A DNA stretch of 64,000 bases. It comes from Artemisia argyi (lineage: Eukaryota > Streptophyta > Magnoliopsida > Asterales > Asteraceae). Of the stretch, positions 10,076-24,135 are shown piece by piece (position 1 is the stretch's first letter; every line of letters starts with the position of its first letter). The DNA lies in assembly GCA_030686995.1 (NCBI GenBank), contig CM060702.1:66714440-66778439 (forward strand), given 5' to 3'. The notes under the pieces were generated by a model. The model saw nothing but the letters and a program-made list of their open reading frames with translations. It did no database searches and was not told where the DNA came from. A program made the translations under genes and the position numbers.

Positions 10076-11355
10076 TGTCAATATTAAAAAGTTCAATTTC
10101 TCACAAATTTAAGTAATTATTAAGACTAGTTAAATAAACAAGCTCACTAGTTTACATGTAGTGTTTTAGTTTCCACTTTCTTGTCAAGATTAACAATTAA
10201 CTAGTATGTTCATGAAAGTATATTATTAAGACATAGTCATTAATTAAAAGCTCATTGTGGTTACAAAAGTATAACAAACATGTACACGGTGATAATAATG
10301 TGCATGTAAATCATGAAACTAAGTTATAGAAAATGAAATAGCACATGATTAAGTAGTGTAAGATTATGAAAATTAGTTTGATTGCTTACTTGAATGTAAG
10401 AGATGTTTGTGAAAATGAGGAACACGCTTGTACCCAAGTAATAACTCCTAAACCCTTTGCAAAACTAAGTGAGTTCTAATAAATATTTGAACTAGCAAAA
10501 ACTAATTTTTCTTTCCTCCTTCCTTGTGGTTCGAATGGTGAAGTAGGGGAAAGTTATGTTTGTGTTTTTGGTGAGCAAAATAAGTGTGCAAGTATCCTTT
10601 TTATAAAAAAAAAAAAATATCAACATGTGGTCAAAGTAACTTAAGGACTGAATAAATGACCTATATTTAGATTTAATAAAATTTACCCATAGGGTGGCGT
10701 TGGATTTCTTGTTTGCCGAAGAAAAGGAGACAACAAATGTGGTCAAGCACACAATTTGTTATCTTCTTTGGACTTTTGGTAAAATTGGTCAAGAAAGTTA
10801 CCACAAAATAAGGGGTGGGCGGCCATAGTAAAAAGAAATAAAGTACATGTGTTTGATTTTTATAAAAAGTGTATTTATTGGATGTATTGGGTATTAAAAA
10901 TAGGTATTGGTTAATAGTTTTTGCGGTTAAAGTTAAATACGTACAATTAAGTGGGCTCAGTAAAAGAATTATAAAAGTGTAAGAAAATAATTTTTGGCAC
11001 TTTTAGTAGTAATTTAGAGAATGTTAGAATGTATTAAAAATAATCATTAGGAGCATTGGGTACCTCGTGTGATCATTTGTATAGGTAAAACGTTTGTTAA
11101 ATAAATATTCGTAACTAATAAATGGTATAATTGCTTCAACAATTAAATCACGAAAAGGAGTCTTGGGTATGAAATATGGTGACATAGGCTAAATCAAATG
11201 TAACCTAATGCCATAGTGTACTTTGATGATCGTTCATAACTTTACGTTTATGAAATTAAAAGGTTATACGTAAAAAGTGTTCTTGCAAAATTTTGAAAGT
11301 AATAAATTAGAGTTTTGGGAATAATCATTGATGTGGAAAAGTACGGGTTGTTACA
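7926..11355 (-). repeat. Array LTR1 (3'-most LTR)
   Basis: 3430 bp, TGTAACACCC...GGTTGTTACA on the plus strand. Private bases relative to LTR2-4 lie near 8172, 8213, 8441, 9382, 9424, 9446, 9645 and 10143. It holds a (AT)29 run at 10013-10070. A minus-strand TATA box candidate TATAAAAAGG lies at 10596-10605. The predicted intron is 8195-9112 on the minus strand. The palindrome AATAGATCTATT (8724-8735) lies beside GGGGG-AGTCA-CCCCC (8709-8723). Short frames inside are not credible genes. Confidence 0.9.
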
Positions 11356-11393
11356 GTCTCACCTCCTTAAACGGAATCGCGTCCTCGCGATTC
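11356..11393 (-). promoter_or_regulatory. Polypurine tract and GGA-loop hairpin (array)
   Basis: Arms GAATCGCG (11374-11381) and CGCGATTC (11386-11393) form a perfect 8 bp stem; on the element strand the loop is AGGA. The tract CGTTTAAGGAGGTGAGAC follows up to the 3' LTR. The chromovirus has GAATCTCG/CGAGATTC at the same place, a compensated change. Repeated at 16759-16796 and 22165-22202. Confidence 0.7.
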
Positions 11394-12840
11394 ATTATAG
11401 TTATCCATTATGGTTAAAAAGAGATGAGTATATACGCACGAGAATTCACCTTTTCATTTCCCCATGTGATTCAGGACCTTTTTGCGAGTTCCTACGTACT
11501 TGTCGATAGGGATAGGGGTCGGTACTCACAACCGATTTGAATCTTACTAGGTGGTAAAAGCTCCACTTTGTCTGTTAAAGAGTGATACAAAATTCTTTGC
11601 TGAAAATTTGGAGTTAGGTAAACTGGTGTGACTTCAAAATACTCGTAATTTCAGTAAGAACAGTCTTTAAACATGGTGTGGATAAGATGTTTTCACGAAA
11701 GTTATCGTCTACTCACTCCTTGTTATGCAAAAATTTGATGAAGTTTGACTTGAAACTTTAAACACTTCAAAATGAGTAAATATTTCATAGGGTGATTGCA
11801 AAATAGTTTATAAAACGGATTGTGAAGCAGTTCATAGAACGACGAGAAATTAGTTTATTATTTGTATGATAGTAGCAAAACTGTAGTTTGTTTCATAATG
11901 CCGTAGTAGGACAACAAACAGGTTTATAAAATCACTAGCGAGATGATTTGCAAAACAGTTTATAGAACAACGGGGACAATGTCGTTTACCAAATAGTAGT
12001 AAGATCGAAATTTTGATTTCATAAAGTAACAGTAAAACATTTGTAGGGTGACAACAAAATGGTCTGTAGAATAATTGAAAACAACATATATGGTATTAGT
12101 GACATAGTTTAGTATCTTATAAGAGGGTAGCAAGGAATATTACTGGTATTCCCGAGAGACGAGTGAGGGATTTGGTGTCTGTCCCAAGGAACGGGGTTCA
12201 AGTTACTCCTTAAGGTCTTAAAGTTTCTGTTGGGCATAAAATTTGCCCAAAATTTCTCTTCCGACTGGAGAGTTTAGTAGGTTCAGAGTATGACTTTGAA
12301 GGAGGATGTTGATTGTTACTAACAACGTAAGGTAAAGGCGGAAAGTAAAACCTCGATTGAACATCATCGGTTAAGCATAAGGTTAAGGTAGGGGTGACTG
12401 TAACAGGATCACAAAGAAACCAAGGCTAAAAAAAATCCAAATCCGCAATGAGGTCCAAAATTCGCAAATCATCAATCCGAATTCAAACGTAGCCAAAATC
12501 AATTCCGAACATGGCCAAAATAAAATCCAACCGTTCTAGTAAGCTCGAAAGGGCTTATTACGATCTCAAGGGGTCACGTCAAACAATCGAATTCAAATGG
12601 TGCCAATTGGGTCTAACCCGACCCTATGTGAACTACGGTGGATGACAACAAACAGGAGTTCCATATAAACGGGGACATATAGCAATGCCAGGAGTATTAC
12701 GGTTTGTGAGGTGTTGTGATGCCAGTGTGTCGTGTGTAAGTGCAAACTTTCATGATATTCGATGCTCGTATAGAGATGCCAAACTTAACCATTCTCAAAA
12801 TCAAGAATCAACCAGACATAATTCTATTATAACTGCTCCC

Positions 12841-12959
12841 AGTATCGCAAAGTTCACCTCTGAGTCGGACATAGGTGATCAAGCTATGTCCCACTGTCCC
12901 TGGTTGAATATAGGTGATCAGTCTATATTCAACCGAGGTTCAATGAATTTTGAAATACT
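12841..12959 (-). other. Three-way-junction fold in array interior
   Basis: Outer arms 12841-12855 and 12945-12959 pair with two mismatches. Inside are a 12 bp perfect hairpin (GGTTGAATATAG 12902-12913 with CTATATTCAACC 12923-12934) and an 8 bp perfect hairpin (GGACATAG 12867-12874 with CTATGTCC 12884-12891). On the element strand the loops read ACTGATCAC and CTTGATCAC. The fold aligns with NA1 3176-3289, with G-C to A-T replacement in the main stem. Confidence 0.65.
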
Positions 12960-13268
12960 CGGTTCAGTTACACTAGTAATATGTCTCTATCATTCAAAAG
13001 TTGTTTTGAAAGACTACGACAAGTGTCCACACTCGAGAACGGACGATGAGATTGCGTAGATAAAAGCGGTAACGCTACGCCAAGTACAATACGTAAGCAT
13101 AAGTATGTCAAACATACTTATAGTATATATAGTGGAAATAAATGAATATACTCATCCAATCACAAAGCGCACATCTCATCAAATATAATAGCAATTAAAA
13201 TCACAAATGAGGCATCAACTTGGCAGACAGGCACGTGGCGGTCATAGAGTTAAGTTTTCGCAAAAGTA

Positions 13269-13323
13269 GTTATAGTCTAGGTTTTAAAATACCCAGTTCT
13301 CTATAACCAAGGCTCTGATACCA
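13269..13323 (-). promoter_or_regulatory. PBS and PBS-proximal hairpin (array)
   Basis: PBS TGGTATCAGAGCC on the minus strand at 13323-13311, three bases from the LTR2 boundary. It is followed by outer arms GTTATAG/CTATAAC (13301-13307 and 13269-13275) and an inner stem formed by 13291-13296 and 13277-13283. The inner stem differs from those of NA1, NA3 and the chromovirus but still pairs. Repeated at 18672-18726 and 24078-24132. Confidence 0.65.
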
Positions 13324-13326
13324 ATC

Positions 13327-15410
13327 TGTAACACCCCCGAAATTGGGTCCAGCGGAAGCATACATGTCACTGGGGTGCTACTCAAATGGTATCACAACAC
13401 AAGGTACAAGGAACGGTTTTTAACTCAACCGTTTAGAAGAAATTTCATATCAAAAGCATTATGTTTACAACATTTCAAAAACAATGTGGAAACATAGGCC
13501 CATAAAAAAAATAAAACGGTCCCAAATACATCAGGGTCATCTATGACCATGCCATGCCTTGCCAAAAGCCTTTAATAGTAGTTATCGCCTTAAACCTGAA
13601 AATACATGCTAAAAAAATGTCAACACGAGGTTGGTGAGTTCATAGGTTTGCATAAAAGCAATTTAGTATAAAAGAAATGTGAGTTCGATAAAAGTTTTGT
13701 GACCATGGTGTCGCTCACAATGTCATGAAAATATAGTTTACTTTCAAGTAAATGTAGTAATGTGGACCACAAGGTTTTCGAGTGTGAATAACCGTTCACA
13801 TACAAATCTAAGTTCAGTTTTAGTGACTACTGCTTTACTCACAGTGTCATGAAAAATATCAGTAAAGTAGACCATAAGTGTTAAGCATAAAGTTGGACCA
13901 TAGGCAAAGTATGTGATCATTACAACGAATATAATGTCACATAAAAGTAAAAGTCTATTACGCTAGCACTAAGTTCATGCAACCGAAGCTACGACAGTGT
14001 GCATGCTCTAGAAGCATGTTAAATATAAAGGCCCGGCAAGTGTTTATCCCGATACACTTGTAATTCGACATGTTATACGCTCGCGTTTGCCTATCCGGTC
14101 AAACCGAACGGGGGAGTCACCCCCAATAGATCTATTTATAACATTCGCGCTTCCCAGCTGGAATTAACGGTTTATGAGTTTGGGCATAGTGGGATTCAAG
14201 GCTTAGGCTAATCCGCGTAATAGTTTAAATAAAGCATAAGTTTCAGTGTGGTCCATAAAAGTGTTTGCATAAAAGCAATTGTCCATAAAGTGTGTTGCAT
14301 ACAAGCAATAACTCATAAAGTGTGTTGCATAAAAGCACGAATTCATAAGGTGTTTGCACGTTTCTCACCCCTAGTTTGTAAAGCAAAGTAAAGTAAAGAG
14401 TGGGGCTATAATGTTTAGAGTACTTGTGAAAGTAAAAATAAGTAGTTGAGCATGTATCTCCCCCAAAGAGTTTACAAAGTAATTAAACGAGTAAAAGTGG
14501 GGCTATGACTCACCTTAGTAAATCGTCTGGTGAATAAATCAAGTTGTGAATGTGCACGGCTCCGACACGCAACCTAGATAAGTATGTTATGGTATGATTT
14601 AGGTCGTGAAATTATGTCGTGTATGCATTTTGTGAAAGTTATATCACCCGTACATGTTTGTTGTAAAGTTTAATGGCTAAAAACGTAGTTACGTTAATGT
14701 GCTCGTTTAAGAGTCAAATATACGTTTTATATAACGTGACTAGTTTATCTCGTAATTAAACTATGGTCGTCTTGTTAATGAGCATTTTTGAAAACCTCTA
14801 ATGCGCCTAGTAAGTATACATAACTTTTTACCATTTTTGTTTACGTGATTTTAGTCAAAATCCACTCTAAAGTGTCCAAAATTTACTTTAAAATGTTTCA
14901 TCAGCTTTCTAATAGCAAAAATAATAAGCTGTCAAAAGTTATATGTCGTCGCAAGTTCTTTAGGCCATATCTTTCTTGTTGTAGCTCCGTTTCTTGAGTT
15001 TTATATATCCCTGGGTTCGTGTTCAAGTATATTAACATGTTTTTAATGTCTAGACTAATCTAGTTAACTTTTAATACTCGATTTTTCCATTTAAAAATCT
15101 TCCAACAGCAAGTATTGTTTCAGAAAATCATTCTTGTCAATCAACTTCAAATTAAGGTATCTTCTTCGTTAATAGTCCGTTTTAATCCATTCAAGCGGCC
15201 ATGTTTTCGTTATAGAGTCTATTTTCTATATTTCTAGCCAAATCTTGCCACCAAGTTACTGATTTTTCTGTGTGAGGTCGAATGGGACAGCTTCGTTTCT
15301 AAAGGTGTCAAAACGCATTTCCTAGCTTTCTAATTATTCAAAACCGCTTAACAACTCCCCAAACTAATCCTAGCTCTTCCACTGATTTTTCAACATGTCA
15401 ATAGTGATTT

Positions 15411-15476
<66 letters not shown>

Positions 15477-16758
15477 TGTCAATATTAAAAAGTTCAATTT
15501 CTCACAAATTTAAGTAATTATTAAGACTAGTTAAATAAACAAGTTCACTAGTTTACATGTAGTGTTTTAGTTTCCACTTTCTTGTCAAGATTAACAATTA
15601 ACTAGTATGTTCATGAAAGTATATTATTAAGACATAGTCATTAATTAAAAGCTCATTGTGGTTACAAAAGTATAACAAACATGTACACGGTGATAATAAT
15701 GTGCATGTAAATCATGAAACTAAGTTATAGAAAATGAAATAGCACATGATTAAGTAGTGTAAGATTATGAAAATTAGTTTGATTGCTTACTTGAATGTAA
15801 GAGATGTTTGTGAAAATGAGGAACACGCTTGTACCCAAGTAATAACTCCTAAACCCTTTGCAAAACTAAGTGAGTTCTAATAAATATTTGAACTAGCAAA
15901 AACTAATTTTTCTTTCCTCCTTCCTTGTGGTTCGAATGGTGAAGTAGGGGAAAGTTATGTTTGTGTTTTTGGTGAGCAAAATAAGTGTGCAAGTATCCTT
16001 TTTATAAAAAAAAAAAAAAATATCAACATGTGGTCAAAGTAACTTAAGGACTGAATAAATGACCTATATTTAGATTTAATAAAATTTACCCATAGGGTGG
16101 CGTTGGATTTCTTGTTTGCCGAAGAAAAGGAGACAACAAATGTGGTCAAGCACACAATTTGTTATCTTCTTTGGACTTTTGGTAAAATTGGTCAAGAAAG
16201 TTACCACAAAATAAGGGGTGGGCGGCCATAGTAAAAAGAAATAAAGTACATGTGTTTGATTTTTATAAAAAGTGTATTTATTGGATGTATTGGGTATTAA
16301 AAATAGGTATTGGTTAATAGTTTTTGCGGTTAAAGTTAAATACGTACAATTAAGTGGGCTCAGTAAAAGAATTATAAAAGTGTAAGAAAATAATTTTTGG
16401 CACTTTTAGTAGTAATTTAGAGAATGTTAGAATGTATTAAAAATAATCATTAGGAGCATTGGGTACCTCGTGTGATCATTTGTATAGGTAAAACGTTTGT
16501 TAAATAAATATTCGTAACTAATAAATGGTATAATTGCTTCAACAATTAAATCACGAAAAGGAGTCTTGGGTATGAAATATGGTGACATAGGCTAAATCAA
16601 ATGTAACCTAATGCCATAGTGTACTTTGATGATCGTTCATAACTTTACGTTTATGAAATTAAAAGGTTATACGTAAAAAGTGTTCTTGCAAAATTTTGAA
16701 AGTAATAAATTAGAGTTTTGGGAATAATCATTGATGTGGAAAAGTACGGGTTGTTACA
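13327..16758 (-). repeat. Array LTR2
   Basis: 3432 bp, practically identical to LTR3 and LTR4 outside microsatellites: AT run about 15414-15471, oligo-A of about 15 against 13 in LTR1. It carries the LTR4-type base at all eight positions where LTR1 differs. So if it formed by LTR-LTR crossover, the exchange lay beyond the last informative site, in the right-hand 1.2 kb. Confidence 0.9.
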
Positions 16759-18729
16759 GTCTCACCTCCTTAAACGGAATCGCGTCCTCGCGATTCATTA
16801 TAGTTATCCATTATGGTTAAAAAGAGATGAGTATATACGCACGAGAATTCACCTTTTCATTTCCCCATGTGATTCAGGACCTTTTTGCGAGTTCCTACGT
16901 ACTTGTCGATAGGGATAGGGGTCGGTACTCACAACCGATTTGAATCTTACTAGGTGGTAAAAGCTCCACTTTGTCTGTTAAAGAGTGATACAAAATTCTT
17001 TGCTGAAAATTTGGAGTTAGGTAAACTGGTGTGACTTCAAAATACTCGTAATTTCAGTAAGAACAGTCTTTAAACATGGTGTGGATAAGATGTTTTCACG
17101 AAAGTTATCGTCTACTCACTCCTTGTTATGCAAAAATTTGATGAAGTTTGACTTGAAACTTTAAACACTTCAAAATGAGTAAATATTTCATAGGGTGATT
17201 GCAAAATAGTTTATAAAACGGATTGTGAAGCAGTTCATAGAACGACGAGAAATTAGTTTATTATTTGTATGATAGTAGCAAAACTGTAGTTTGTTTCATA
17301 ATGCCGTAGTAGGACAACAAACAGGTTTATAAAATCACTAGCGAGATGATTTGCAAAACAGTTTATAGAACAACGGGGACAATGTCGTTTACCAAATAGT
17401 AGTAAGATCGAAATTTTGATTTCATAAAGTAACAGTAAAACATTTGTAGGGTGACAACAAAATGGTCTGTAGAATAATTGAAAACAACATATATGGTATT
17501 AGTGACATAGTTTAGTATCTTATAAGAGGGTAGCAAGGAATATTACTGGTATTCCCGAGAGACGAGTGAGGGATTTGGTGTCTGTCCCAAGGAACGGGGT
17601 TCAAGTTACTCCTTAAGGTCTTAAAGTTTCTGTTGGGCATAAAATTTGCCCAAAATTTCTCTTCCGACTGGAGAGTTTAGTAGGTTCAGAGTATGACTTT
17701 GAAGGAGGATGTTGATTGTTACTAACAACGTAAGGTAAAGGCGGAAAGTAAAACCTCGATTGAACATCATCGGTTAAGCATAAGGTTAAGGTAGGGGTGA
17801 CTGTAACAGGATCACAAAGAAACCAAGGCTAAAAAAAATCCAAATCCGCAATGAGGTCCAAAATTCGCAAATCATCAATCCGAATTCAAACGTAGCCAAA
17901 ATCAATTCCGAACATGGCCAAAATAAAATCCAACCGTTCTAGTAAGCTCGAAAGGGCTTATTACGATCTCAAGGGGTCACGTCAAACAATCGAATTCAAA
18001 TGGTGCCAATTGGGTCTAACCCGACCCTATGTGAACTACGGTGGATGACAACAAACAGGAGTTCCATATAAACGGGGACATATAGCAATGCCAGGAGTAT
18101 TACGGTTTGTGAGGTGTTGTGATGCCAGTGTGTCGTGTGTAAGTGCAAACTTTCATGATATTCGATGCTCGTATAGAGATGCCAAACTTAACCATTCTCA
18201 AAATCAAGAATCAACCAGACATAATTCTATTATAACTGCTCCCAGTATCGCAAAGTTCACCTCTGAGTCGGACATAGGTGATCAAGCTATGTCCCACTGT
18301 CCCTGGTTGAATATAGGTGATCAGTCTATATTCAACCGAGGTTCAATGAATTTTGAAATACTCGGTTCAGTTACACTAGTAATATGTCTCTATCATTCAA
18401 AAGTTGTTTTGAAAGACTACGACAAGTGTCCACACTCGAGAACGGACGATGAGATTGCGTAGATAAAAGCGGTAACGCTACGCCAAGTACAATACGTAAG
18501 CATAAGTATGTCAAACATACTTATAGTATATATAGTGAAAATAAATGAATATACTCATCCAATCACAAAGCGCACATCTCATCAAATATAATAGCAATTA
18601 AAATCACAAATGAGGCATCAACTTGGCAGACAGGCACGTGGCGGTCATAGAGTTAAGTTTTCGCAAAAGTAGTTATAGTCTAGGTTTTAAAATACCCAGT
18701 TCTCTATAACCAAGGCTCTGATACCAATC
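16759..18729 (-). repeat. Array interior 2 (noncoding)
   Basis: 1971 bp, identical to interior 1 apart from one G-to-A change near 18538. PBS at 18714-18726, PBS hairpin at 18672-18710, three-way-junction fold at 18244-18362, GGA-loop hairpin at 16777-16796. The private base argues that the copies are real and not an assembly duplication. Confidence 0.9.
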
Positions 18730-20813
18730 TGTAACACCCCCGAAATTGGGTCCAGCGGAAGCATACATGTCACTGGGGTGCTACTCAAATGGTATCACAA
18801 CACAAGGTACAAGGAACGGTTTTTAACTCAACCGTTTAGAAGAAATTTCATATCAAAAGCATTATGTTTACAACATTTCAAAAACAATGTGGAAACATAG
18901 GCCCATAAAAAAAATAAAACGGTCCCAAATACATCAGGGTCATCTATGACCATGCCATGCCTTGCCAAAAGCCTTTAATAGTAGTTATCGCCTTAAACCT
19001 GAAAATACATGCTAAAAAAATGTCAACACGAGGTTGGTGAGTTCATAGGTTTGCATAAAAGCAATTTAGTATAAAAGAAATGTGAGTTCGATAAAAGTTT
19101 TGTGACCATGGTGTCGCTCACAATGTCATGAAAATATAGTTTACTTTCAAGTAAATGTAGTAATGTGGACCACAAGGTTTTCGAGTGTGAATAACCGTTC
19201 ACATACAAATCTAAGTTCAGTTTTAGTGACTACTGCTTTACTCACAGTGTCATGAAAAATATCAGTAAAGTAGACCATAAGTGTTAAGCATAAAGTTGGA
19301 CCATAGGCAAAGTATGTGATCATTACAACGAATATAATGTCACATAAAAGTAAAAGTCTATTACGCTAGCACTAAGTTCATGCAACCGAAGCTACGACAG
19401 TGTGCATGCTCTAGAAGCATGTTAAATATAAAGGCCCGGCAAGTGTTTATCCCGATACACTTGTAATTCGACATGTTATACGCTCGCGTTTGCCTATCCG
19501 GTCAAACCGAACGGGGGAGTCACCCCCAATAGATCTATTTATAACATTCGCGCTTCCCAGCTGGAATTAACGGTTTATGAGTTTGGGCATAGTGGGATTC
19601 AAGGCTTAGGCTAATCCGCGTAATAGTTTAAATAAAGCATAAGTTTCAGTGTGGTCCATAAAAGTGTTTGCATAAAAGCAATTGTCCATAAAGTGTGTTG
19701 CATACAAGCAATAACTCATAAAGTGTGTTGCATAAAAGCACGAATTCATAAGGTGTTTGCACGTTTCTCACCCCTAGTTTGTAAAGCAAAGTAAAGTAAA
19801 GAGTGGGGCTATAATGTTTAGAGTACTTGTGAAAGTAAAAATAAGTAGTTGAGCATGTATCTCCCCCAAAGAGTTTACAAAGTAATTAAACGAGTAAAAG
19901 TGGGGCTATGACTCACCTTAGTAAATCGTCTGGTGAATAAATCAAGTTGTGAATGTGCACGGCTCCGACACGCAACCTAGATAAGTATGTTATGGTATGA
20001 TTTAGGTCGTGAAATTATGTCGTGTATGCATTTTGTGAAAGTTATATCACCCGTACATGTTTGTTGTAAAGTTTAATGGCTAAAAACGTAGTTACGTTAA
20101 TGTGCTCGTTTAAGAGTCAAATATACGTTTTATATAACGTGACTAGTTTATCTCGTAATTAAACTATGGTCGTCTTGTTAATGAGCATTTTTGAAAACCT
20201 CTAATGCGCCTAGTAAGTATACATAACTTTTTACCATTTTTGTTTACGTGATTTTAGTCAAAATCCACTCTAAAGTGTCCAAAATTTACTTTAAAATGTT
20301 TCATCAGCTTTCTAATAGCAAAAATAATAAGCTGTCAAAAGTTATATGTCGTCGCAAGTTCTTTAGGCCATATCTTTCTTGTTGTAGCTCCGTTTCTTGA
20401 GTTTTATATATCCCTGGGTTCGTGTTCAAGTATATTAACATGTTTTTAATGTCTAGACTAATCTAGTTAACTTTTAATACTCGATTTTTCCATTTAAAAA
20501 TCTTCCAACAGCAAGTATTGTTTCAGAAAATCATTCTTGTCAATCAACTTCAAATTAAGGTATCTTCTTCGTTAATAGTCCGTTTTAATCCATTCAAGCG
20601 GCCATGTTTTCGTTATAGAGTCTATTTTCTATATTTCTAGCCAAATCTTGCCACCAAGTTACTGATTTTTCTGTGTGAGGTCGAATGGGACAGCTTCGTT
20701 TCTAAAGGTGTCAAAACGCATTTCCTAGCTTTCTAATTATTCAAAACCGCTTAACAACTCCCCAAACTAATCCTAGCTCTTCCACTGATTTTTCAACATG
20801 TCAATAGTGATTT

Positions 20814-20881
<68 letters not shown>

Positions 20882-22164
20882 TGTCAATATTAAAAAGTTC
20901 AATTTCTCACAAATTTAAGTAATTATTAAGACTAGTTAAATAAACAAGTTCACTAGTTTACATGTAGTGTTTTAGTTTCCACTTTCTTGTCAAGATTAAC
21001 AATTAACTAGTATGTTCATGAAAGTATATTATTAAGACATAGTCATTAATTAAAAGCTCATTGTGGTTACAAAAGTATAACAAACATGTACACGGTGATA
21101 ATAATGTGCATGTAAATCATGAAACTAAGTTATAGAAAATGAAATAGCACATGATTAAGTAGTGTAAGATTATGAAAATTAGTTTGATTGCTTACTTGAA
21201 TGTAAGAGATGTTTGTGAAAATGAGGAACACGCTTGTACCCAAGTAATAACTCCTAAACCCTTTGCAAAACTAAGTGAGTTCTAATAAATATTTGAACTA
21301 GCAAAAACTAATTTTTCTTTCCTCCTTCCTTGTGGTTCGAATGGTGAAGTAGGGGAAAGTTATGTTTGTGTTTTTGGTGAGCAAAATAAGTGTGCAAGTA
21401 TCCTTTTTATAAAAAAAAAAAAAAAATATCAACATGTGGTCAAAGTAACTTAAGGACTGAATAAATGACCTATATTTAGATTTAATAAAATTTACCCATA
21501 GGGTGGCGTTGGATTTCTTGTTTGCCGAAGAAAAGGAGACAACAAATGTGGTCAAGCACACAATTTGTTATCTTCTTTGGACTTTTGGTAAAATTGGTCA
21601 AGAAAGTTACCACAAAATAAGGGGTGGGCGGCCATAGTAAAAAGAAATAAAGTACATGTGTTTGATTTTTATAAAAAGTGTATTTATTGGATGTATTGGG
21701 TATTAAAAATAGGTATTGGTTAATAGTTTTTGCGGTTAAAGTTAAATACGTACAATTAAGTGGGCTCAGTAAAAGAATTATAAAAGTGTAAGAAAATAAT
21801 TTTTGGCACTTTTAGTAGTAATTTAGAGAATGTTAGAATGTATTAAAAATAATCATTAGGAGCATTGGGTACCTCGTGTGATCATTTGTATAGGTAAAAC
21901 GTTTGTTAAATAAATATTCGTAACTAATAAATGGTATAATTGCTTCAACAATTAAATCACGAAAAGGAGTCTTGGGTATGAAATATGGTGACATAGGCTA
22001 AATCAAATGTAACCTAATGCCATAGTGTACTTTGATGATCGTTCATAACTTTACGTTTATGAAATTAAAAGGTTATACGTAAAAAGTGTTCTTGCAAAAT
22101 TTTGAAAGTAATAAATTAGAGTTTTGGGAATAATCATTGATGTGGAAAAGTACGGGTTGTTACA
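18730..22164 (-). repeat. Array LTR3
   Basis: 3435 bp, LTR4-type at all eight informative sites. Its AT run at 20817-20876 is about 30 units. All signals seen in LTR1 (TATA candidate, intron sites, TGAC-loop hairpin and palindrome) are retained, so it could act as an internal promoter reading leftward into the next interior. Confidence 0.9.
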
Positions 22165-24135
22165 GTCTCACCTCCTTAAACGGAATCGCGTCCTCGCGAT
22201 TCATTATAGTTATCCATTATGGTTAAAAAGAGATGAGTATATACGCACGAGAATTCACCTTTTCATTTCCCCATGTGATTCAGGACCTTTTTGCGAGTTC
22301 CTACGTACTTGTCGATAGGGATAGGGGTCGGTACTCACAACCGATTTGAATCTTACTAGGTGGTAAAAGCTCCACTTTGTCTGTTAAAGAGTGATACAAA
22401 ATTCTTTGCTGAAAATTTGGAGTTAGGTAAACTGGTGTGACTTCAAAATACTCGTAATTTCAGTAAGAACAGTCTTTAAACATGGTGTGGATAAGATGTT
22501 TTCACGAAAGTTATCGTCTACTCACTCCTTGTTATGCAAAAATTTGATGAAGTTTGACTTGAAACTTTAAACACTTCAAAATGAGTAAATATTTCATAGG
22601 GTGATTGCAAAATAGTTTATAAAACGGATTGTGAAGCAGTTCATAGAACGACGAGAAATTAGTTTATTATTTGTATGATAGTAGCAAAACTGTAGTTTGT
22701 TTCATAATGCCGTAGTAGGACAACAAACAGGTTTATAAAATCACTAGCGAGATGATTTGCAAAACAGTTTATAGAACAACGGGGACAATGTCGTTTACCA
22801 AATAGTAGTAAGATCGAAATTTTGATTTCATAAAGTAACAGTAAAACATTTGTAGGGTGACAACAAAATGGTCTGTAGAATAATTGAAAACAACATATAT
22901 GGTATTAGTGACATAGTTTAGTATCTTATAAGAGGGTAGCAAGGAATATTACTGGTATTCCCGAGAGACGAGTGAGGGATTTGGTGTCTGTCCCAAGGAA
23001 CGGGGTTCAAGTTACTCCTTAAGGTCTTAAAGTTTCTGTTGGGCATAAAATTTGCCCAAAATTTCTCTTCCGACTGGAGAGTTTAGTAGGTTCAGAGTAT
23101 GACTTTGAAGGAGGATGTTGATTGTTACTAACAACGTAAGGTAAAGGCGGAAAGTAAAACCTCGATTGAACATCATCGGTTAAGCATAAGGTTAAGGTAG
23201 GGGTGACTGTAACAGGATCACAAAGAAACCAAGGCTAAAAAAAATCCAAATCCGCAATGAGGTCCAAAATTCGCAAATCATCAATCCGAATTCAAACGTA
23301 GCCAAAATCAATTCCGAACATGGCCAAAATAAAATCCAACCGTTCTAGTAAGCTCGAAAGGGCTTATTACGATCTCAAGGGGTCACGTCAAACAATCGAA
23401 TTCAAATGGTGCCAATTGGGTCTAACCCGACCCTATGTGAACTACGGTGGATGACAACAAACAGGAGTTCCATATAAACGGGGACATATAGCAATGCCAG
23501 GAGTATTACGGTTTGTGAGGTGTTGTGATGCCAGTGTGTCGTGTGTAAGTGCAAACTTTCATGATATTCGATGCTCGTATAGAGATGCCAAACTTAACCA
23601 TTCTCAAAATCAAGAATCAACCAGACATAATTCTATTATAACTGCTCCCAGTATCGCAAAGTTCACCTCTGAGTCGGACATAGGTGATCAAGCTATGTCC
23701 CACTGTCCCTGGTTGAATATAGGTGATCAGTCTATATTCAACCGAGGTTCAATGAATTTTGAAATACTCGGTTCAGTTACACTAGTAATATGTCTCTATC
23801 ATTCAAAAGTTGTTTTGAAAGACTACGACAAGTGTCCACACTCGAGAACGGACGATGAGATTGCGTAGATAAAAGCGGTAACGCTACGCCAAGTACAATA
23901 CGTAAGCATAAGTATGTCAAACATACTTATAGTATATATAGTGGAAATAAATGAATATACTCATCCAATCACAAAGCGCACATCTCATCAAATATAATAG
24001 CAATTAAAATCACAAATGAGGCATCAACTTGGCAGACAGGCACGTGGCGGTCATAGAGTTAAGTTTTCGCAAAAGTAGTTATAGTCTAGGTTTTAAAATA
24101 CCCAGTTCTCTATAACCAAGGCTCTGATACCAATC
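22165..24135 (-). repeat. Array interior 3 (noncoding)
   Basis: 1971 bp, same content as interior 1. PBS at 24120-24132, PBS hairpin at 24078-24116, three-way-junction fold at 23650-23768, GGA-loop hairpin at 22183-22202. It lies next to LTR4 and would be the first interior transcribed from that promoter. Confidence 0.9.

Larger units (their letters stand above)
11356..13326 (-). repeat. Array interior 1 (noncoding)
   Basis: 1971 bp between LTR1 and LTR2. From its 5' end on the minus strand it has: PBS (13323-13311), the PBS hairpin (13307-13269), the three-way-junction fold (12959-12841), a plain AT-rich stretch, then the GGA-loop hairpin (11393-11374) and the polypurine tract (11373-11356). 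A 124-codon plus-strand frame (12685-13059) is antisense, overlaps the foldback region and resembles nothing I know, so I do not call it a gene. Confidence 0.9.

Noticed and set aside
12685..13059. 124-codon frame repeated identically in each array unit (also 18088-18462 and 23494-23868)
   Set aside because: It is antisense to the element, overlaps the foldback region, lacks any recognisable motif, and its identity between units only reflects the recent duplication.
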